From an uncultured Bacteroidia bacterium (GTDB lineage: Bacteria > Bacteroidota > Bacteroidia > Bacteroidales > UBA932), in the NCBI GenBank assembly GCA_902797895.1, contig CADBUS010000112.1:1-25847 (forward strand): a stretch of 25,847 bases of DNA, read 5' to 3'. A model generated the notes under the pieces. The model saw nothing but the letters and a program-made list of their open reading frames with translations, searched no databases and had not been told where the DNA came from. The position numbers and the translations under genes are program-made. Of the stretch, positions 22,759 to 25,847 are shown piece after piece; position 1 is the first letter of the stretch, and each line of letters begins with the position of its first letter.

Positions 22759-25700
22759 ATGGAGAACAAGGGGGCACTTTTTGTATATAACGCATCTGCC
22801 GGGAGTGGAAAAACCCACAACCTCTCTGGCAAGTATATGAGGTATCTGTTGCAAGAGTTTAAGAAAGACCCCTTTGCATATAAGCATATAATGGCCGTAA
22901 CCTTTACCAACAAGGCTACTTGGGAGATGAAGAGCAGGATTATAAGCCGCCTTTATGATGATGCTTGCAATGGTGCAGAGAGTGAAGAAAGAGAAATGGC
23001 CAAAAGGGTGTTGCAAGCTATTGTGCACGATTACAGTATGTTTAGAGTGAGCACAATAGATAGCTTCTTTCAGAGAGTACTAAAGGCATTTGCTCTTGAA
23101 ATGGGGAGGCAAAGTGCATTTGAAACCTCCCTTGATAATCAACTTGCGGTGGAGAATGCGGTTGCCAACCTCTACTCCACCTTGGGAGAGAGGGAGAAGG
23201 CCTCTTTGCTAAAAACTCTAACAGAGCTCTCGCTAAGCAGAATAGAGGAGAACCGTAGTTGGAATTGGAGGGATGAGATATTAACAGCCGGTAAGCAGAT
23301 ATTTAATGAGAACTATCACGCTTTAGCAAAGAGAAAGCAGAGGGGAGAAAAGAGCCTCGCCGAATTGGAGAAGCATCTTAAAAAGCAGAAAGAGAGCCTT
23401 AAAGAGAGTTTTATCAAGCCTGTGGCAGAGTTAATGCAAAGGCTCAGTAGTAAGTGGGCTGCGTTGGGTGTAGTTGGTAATATATCGCGAGGATACAAAT
23501 TTACCCACTTCCTTACCGGGCAGAGTAAATTTTACGATATAGCTAAAGGAGTAATAGAGCCTGCGCCGGAATATCTATATTACAACAGCGCTACTTTGGA
23601 GAAAAAGGTTTTAAAGAAAAATCACAACATCTTGCCCTCTTTAGAGGCTCTGTACGCCGATTATTGCCACCCCATTATAGAGTTATACAACACCCACTAT
23701 AAGCTCTATAACACAATCAATCTGATACTTGCAAATATAAAGCAGACCTCTGTGTTGGATGATTTGGCAAGAGAACTGGAGCTATACCTAAAGGAGCAGA
23801 ATCTAACTCTTTTGGCAGAGGCTAACATCATTCTCAAAGCTCTTATAGATGGCTCCGATACTCCATTTGTTTATGAGAAGATAGGGGTAGCTCTAAGGCA
23901 CTATCTGTTAGATGAGTTTCAAGATACTTCAAACTCCCAGTGGCAGAACTTTAAACCACTTGTAAAAGAGAGTATTGCAAGCGGTAACGAATCGCTGCTT
24001 GTGGGGGATGTAAAGCAGAGTATCTATCGCTGGAGAGGGGGAGATTGGGCTATATTTGCCAATGAGGTAAAAGAGGAGTTTGGTAACTACTATACGAGTG
24101 AAAATTTAGATGTTAACTATCGCAGCCTTGCCAACATAGTTGCGTTTAATAATGCACTCTTTAGTTCAACGCTACTGCAACCATTGCAGTTAGAGCAACC
24201 GCAGCAAAAGGGTATTGCTGATTACTCCTTGATTAACAGCTCTATAGAGTACTTTTTGAGCAATTTGAGCGATGCCGGTGTTGATATAACACCCTCCAAA
24301 TTAGCTGGCACCCTTGCCGAGCAGCTTAGAGAAATTTACTCCTCTTCTTACCAAAAAGTTAGGGAGCAATATCTCCAATCGCCTAATAGGGGCTCTGTTA
24401 CGGTTGTAGATTGTGTAAAAGAAGGAAAAGATGGAGAGAGCAATGCAGTAGATGTGGCGCTTGCCGATATGCTTGCAAAGATAAAGGAGCTATCCTCCAT
24501 CTATAATCCATCAGATATGGCTATACTTGTCTCTACCAATAGTGATGGGTATGAGGTGGTCAACTATTTAATTAGCAATGGAATAAGTGTAGTCTCCGGA
24601 GATTCGCTCTCTCTCGCCTCCAACAACTATGTGATGATTGTTGTAGAGATACTCAGAAAACTCGCAGAGCCTTCTGCACGCACATTGGAGGCGCTGCTGA
24701 GCCTAACAAAAATAGAGTTGCGTAATAGTGAGAGACTTGCAGATACTTTATCGGATAAGGCAAGTGGCAGAAACCTATTTGACCTATGCCGCTACATTAT
24801 CAGAACCTTTTTACCTGAACCATACGATGGGGATATACACTTTATTAAATCCTTTATGGATAGGGTATTACAGTTCTCAATAGAGAACGGAAACCATCTA
24901 ATGCAATTCTTAAAGTGGTGGGATGCCAATTCAGATAAGTTCTATATTCCTGAGCCACAGAATAAAAACTCTGTAAGGGTTATGACAATGCACAAGGCTA
25001 AAGGGTTGGATTTTAAGGTGGTCTTTATACCATATATGAGAGACTCTATACCTTCTGTACATACTGTAACCAAGTGGTGTGCAACCTCTCGCAAGGAGAT
25101 AGATTATAGCGGCCCACTCTATATAAAGATGAGTAAGCAGGCATTAAACTCCTATTTTGAGGAGGATTATATAAAAGAGTATTTTGAGGGGATTGTAGAT
25201 AATCTTAACCTACTATATGTCTCACTCACAAGGCCAAAGGAGAAGCTGATTCTCTATCTTACAAATAAAAAAGAGGGGAGTTTCTCAAAGCCTATCAGGG
25301 AGTTTTGCTCTTTCTGCACAAGTGATGAGAGCGGCAGTGCTGTTGCCGGCAATGGAATTGGAGATAAGGGAGATTTGCTTTTTAAGGTGGTAGAAAAGAG
25401 CCTTAACTTGCAAAATGCCGAGCCATATCAATATAAAGAGTTTATACTCGGTAACCCTCAAGAGGGGCAATTCAATACCTCTTCTTCTGAAAAAACAGAT
25501 ATTGAGCAGCAGGGAGTTATAGACTTTAACGCTCCGTTTGACTACTTCTATAAAGAGGTGGCAGATAACCCATTACGAGGCATTTATGAAGATGATGAGA
25601 ATATCCGCAAAGGGTTGCTATATCATCAATTTTACTCCTATTTAACCACTTGCTCACAAACTCCACAGGCAATGCGGCAGATGGTTGAGGAGGCTGCAAA

Positions 25701-25847
25701 TAAATTTTTATCGGAACGCTCTTTGAGCGATGCACTTATTGCAGAGAGTGGCTCTGTACTGATTGATACAATTTTAAAGCAACTCGCCTCTGTTTCTGAA
25801 TATAGGTGGTTCTCAGATGAATACAATTACCAAAACGAGGTGGAGCT
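22759..25847 (+). CDS. addA: AddA-like UvrD-family helicase-nuclease subunit (3' truncated by window)
   Basis: The frame is open for 1029 codons from the ATG at 22759 to the window end with no stop. Superfamily 1A helicase motifs appear in order: Walker A ASAGSGKT (12-19), TFTNKAT (Ia), LLDEFQDTSN with Asp385-Glu386 (II), GDVKQSIYRWRGG (416-428, III), NYRS (IV), TMHKAKGLDF (743-752, V) and YVSLTRPKEKL (820-830, VI). This is the motor subunit that unwinds broken ends. AddA normally ends with a PD-(D/E)XK nuclease; the last visible residues, NEVEL, resemble the start of that domain, so the catalytic D-x-K part lies beyond the window. The gene begins one base after addB, indicating coupled translation. 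Motif Ia is followed by WEMK where AEMK is usual. Confidence 0.9.
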   Translation, partial: MENKGALFVYNASAGSGKTHNLSGKYMRYLLQEFKKDPFAYKHIMAVTFTNKATWEMKSRIISRLYDDACNGAESEEREMAKRVLQAIVHDYSMFRVSTIDSFFQRVLKAFALEMGRQSAFETSLDNQLAVENAVANLYSTLGEREKASLLKTLTELSLSRIEENRSWNWRDEILTAGKQIFNENYHALAKRKQRGEKSLAELEKHLKKQKESLKESFIKPVAELMQRLSSKWAALGVVGNISRGYKFTHFLTGQSKFYDIAKGVIEPAPEYLYYNSATLEKKVLKKNHNILPSLEALYADYCHPIIELYNTHYKLYNTINLILANIKQTSVLDDLARELELYLKEQNLTLLAEANIILKALIDGSDTPFVYEKIGVALRHYLLDEFQDTSNSQWQNFKPLVKESIASGNESLLVGDVKQSIYRWRGGDWAIFANEVKEEFGNYYTSENLDVNYRSLANIVAFNNALFSSTLLQPLQLEQPQQKGIADYSLINSSIEYFLSNLSDAGVDITPSKLAGTLAEQLREIYSSSYQKVREQYLQSPNRGSVTVVDCVKEGKDGESNAVDVALADMLAKIKELSSIYNPSDMAILVSTNSDGYEVVNYLISNGISVVSGDSLSLASNNYVMIVVEILRKLAEPSARTLEALLSLTKIELRNSERLADTLSDKASGRNLFDLCRYIIRTFLPEPYDGDIHFIKSFMDRVLQFSIENGNHLMQFLKWWDANSDKFYIPEPQNKNSVRVMTMHKAKGLDFKVVFIPYMRDSIPSVHTVTKWCATSRKEIDYSGPLYIKMSKQALNSYFEEDYIKEYFEGIVDNLNLLYVSLTRPKEKLILYLTNKKEGSFSKPIREFCSFCTSDESGSAVAGNGIGDKGDLLFKVVEKSLNLQNAEPYQYKEFILGNPQEGQFNTSSSEKTDIEQQGVIDFNAPFDYFYKEVADNPLRGIYEDDENIRKGLLYHQFYSYLTTCSQTPQAMRQMVEEAANKFLSERSLSDALIAESGSVLIDTILKQLASVSEYRWFSDEYNYQNEVE

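Noticed and set aside
1..25847. CRISPR array, IS element, prophage or defence island
   Set aside because: No regularly spaced direct repeats, transposase or integrase motifs, or phage structural genes were seen; gene content is core metabolism and repair.

Overview
The window is chromosomal DNA from a member of the Bacteroidota, most likely a Bacteroidales lineage of moderate GC content. Three things point there. The proteins have Bacteroides-like forms: GyrA with the RGGIGSKG-type box, the ~650-residue PurF-family enzyme, an FHS-type sugar MFS protein and an AddB/AddA pair. Several genes are preceded by the Bacteroidetes -7 promoter element TAnnTTTG, once with a perfectly spaced TTTG at -33. 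Shine-Dalgarno sequences are mostly absent. I cannot name the genus.

Layout. Positions 1-459 hold the 3' end of a family 2 glycosyltransferase, overlapping tail-to-tail a minus-strand gene (397-1434) that resembles a phage-type Vsr-like nuclease/GNAT-like protein with apparently lost catalytic acids. A tRNA-Lys(UUU) with a consensus promoter and two back-to-back terminators follows (1527-1724). ClpC (minus) and gyrA (plus) diverge from about 4.4 kb; gyrA is followed by a secreted TPR protein and a strong terminator. A PurF-family amidotransferase (minus) diverges from a phosphohexomutase plus sugar MFS transporter operon (plus). The MFS gene meets recG (minus) nearly end to end. From 15767 to the window end runs a compact plus-strand cluster, pdxA-rnhA-gpsA-pgi-addB-addA, with gaps of 1-31 bp, so it is probably one operon. 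addA is cut by the window end just as its nuclease domain begins.

Functionally the window is mostly core genome: protein quality control (ClpC), DNA topology (GyrA), recombination and R-loop/break repair (RecG, RNase HI, AddAB), hexose-phosphate metabolism and sugar uptake (phosphohexomutase, Pgi, MFS), glycerol-3-phosphate synthesis for lipids (GpsA), and cofactor and purine synthesis (PdxA, PurF). There is no CRISPR array, prophage, IS element or obvious novel multi-gene defence system.

The points most worth a second look are the nuclease-like gene with missing acidic residues next to the glycosyltransferase, a natural Ala at the GyrA quinolone-critical Ser position, a REP-like dispersed palindrome abutting the purF-family stop codon with a possible half copy forming the MFS stop, a pentapeptide tandem repeat in the ClpC linker, and the mixing of repair and metabolic genes in one cluster. 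All assignments come from reading the sequence and from family knowledge; no database search was run.
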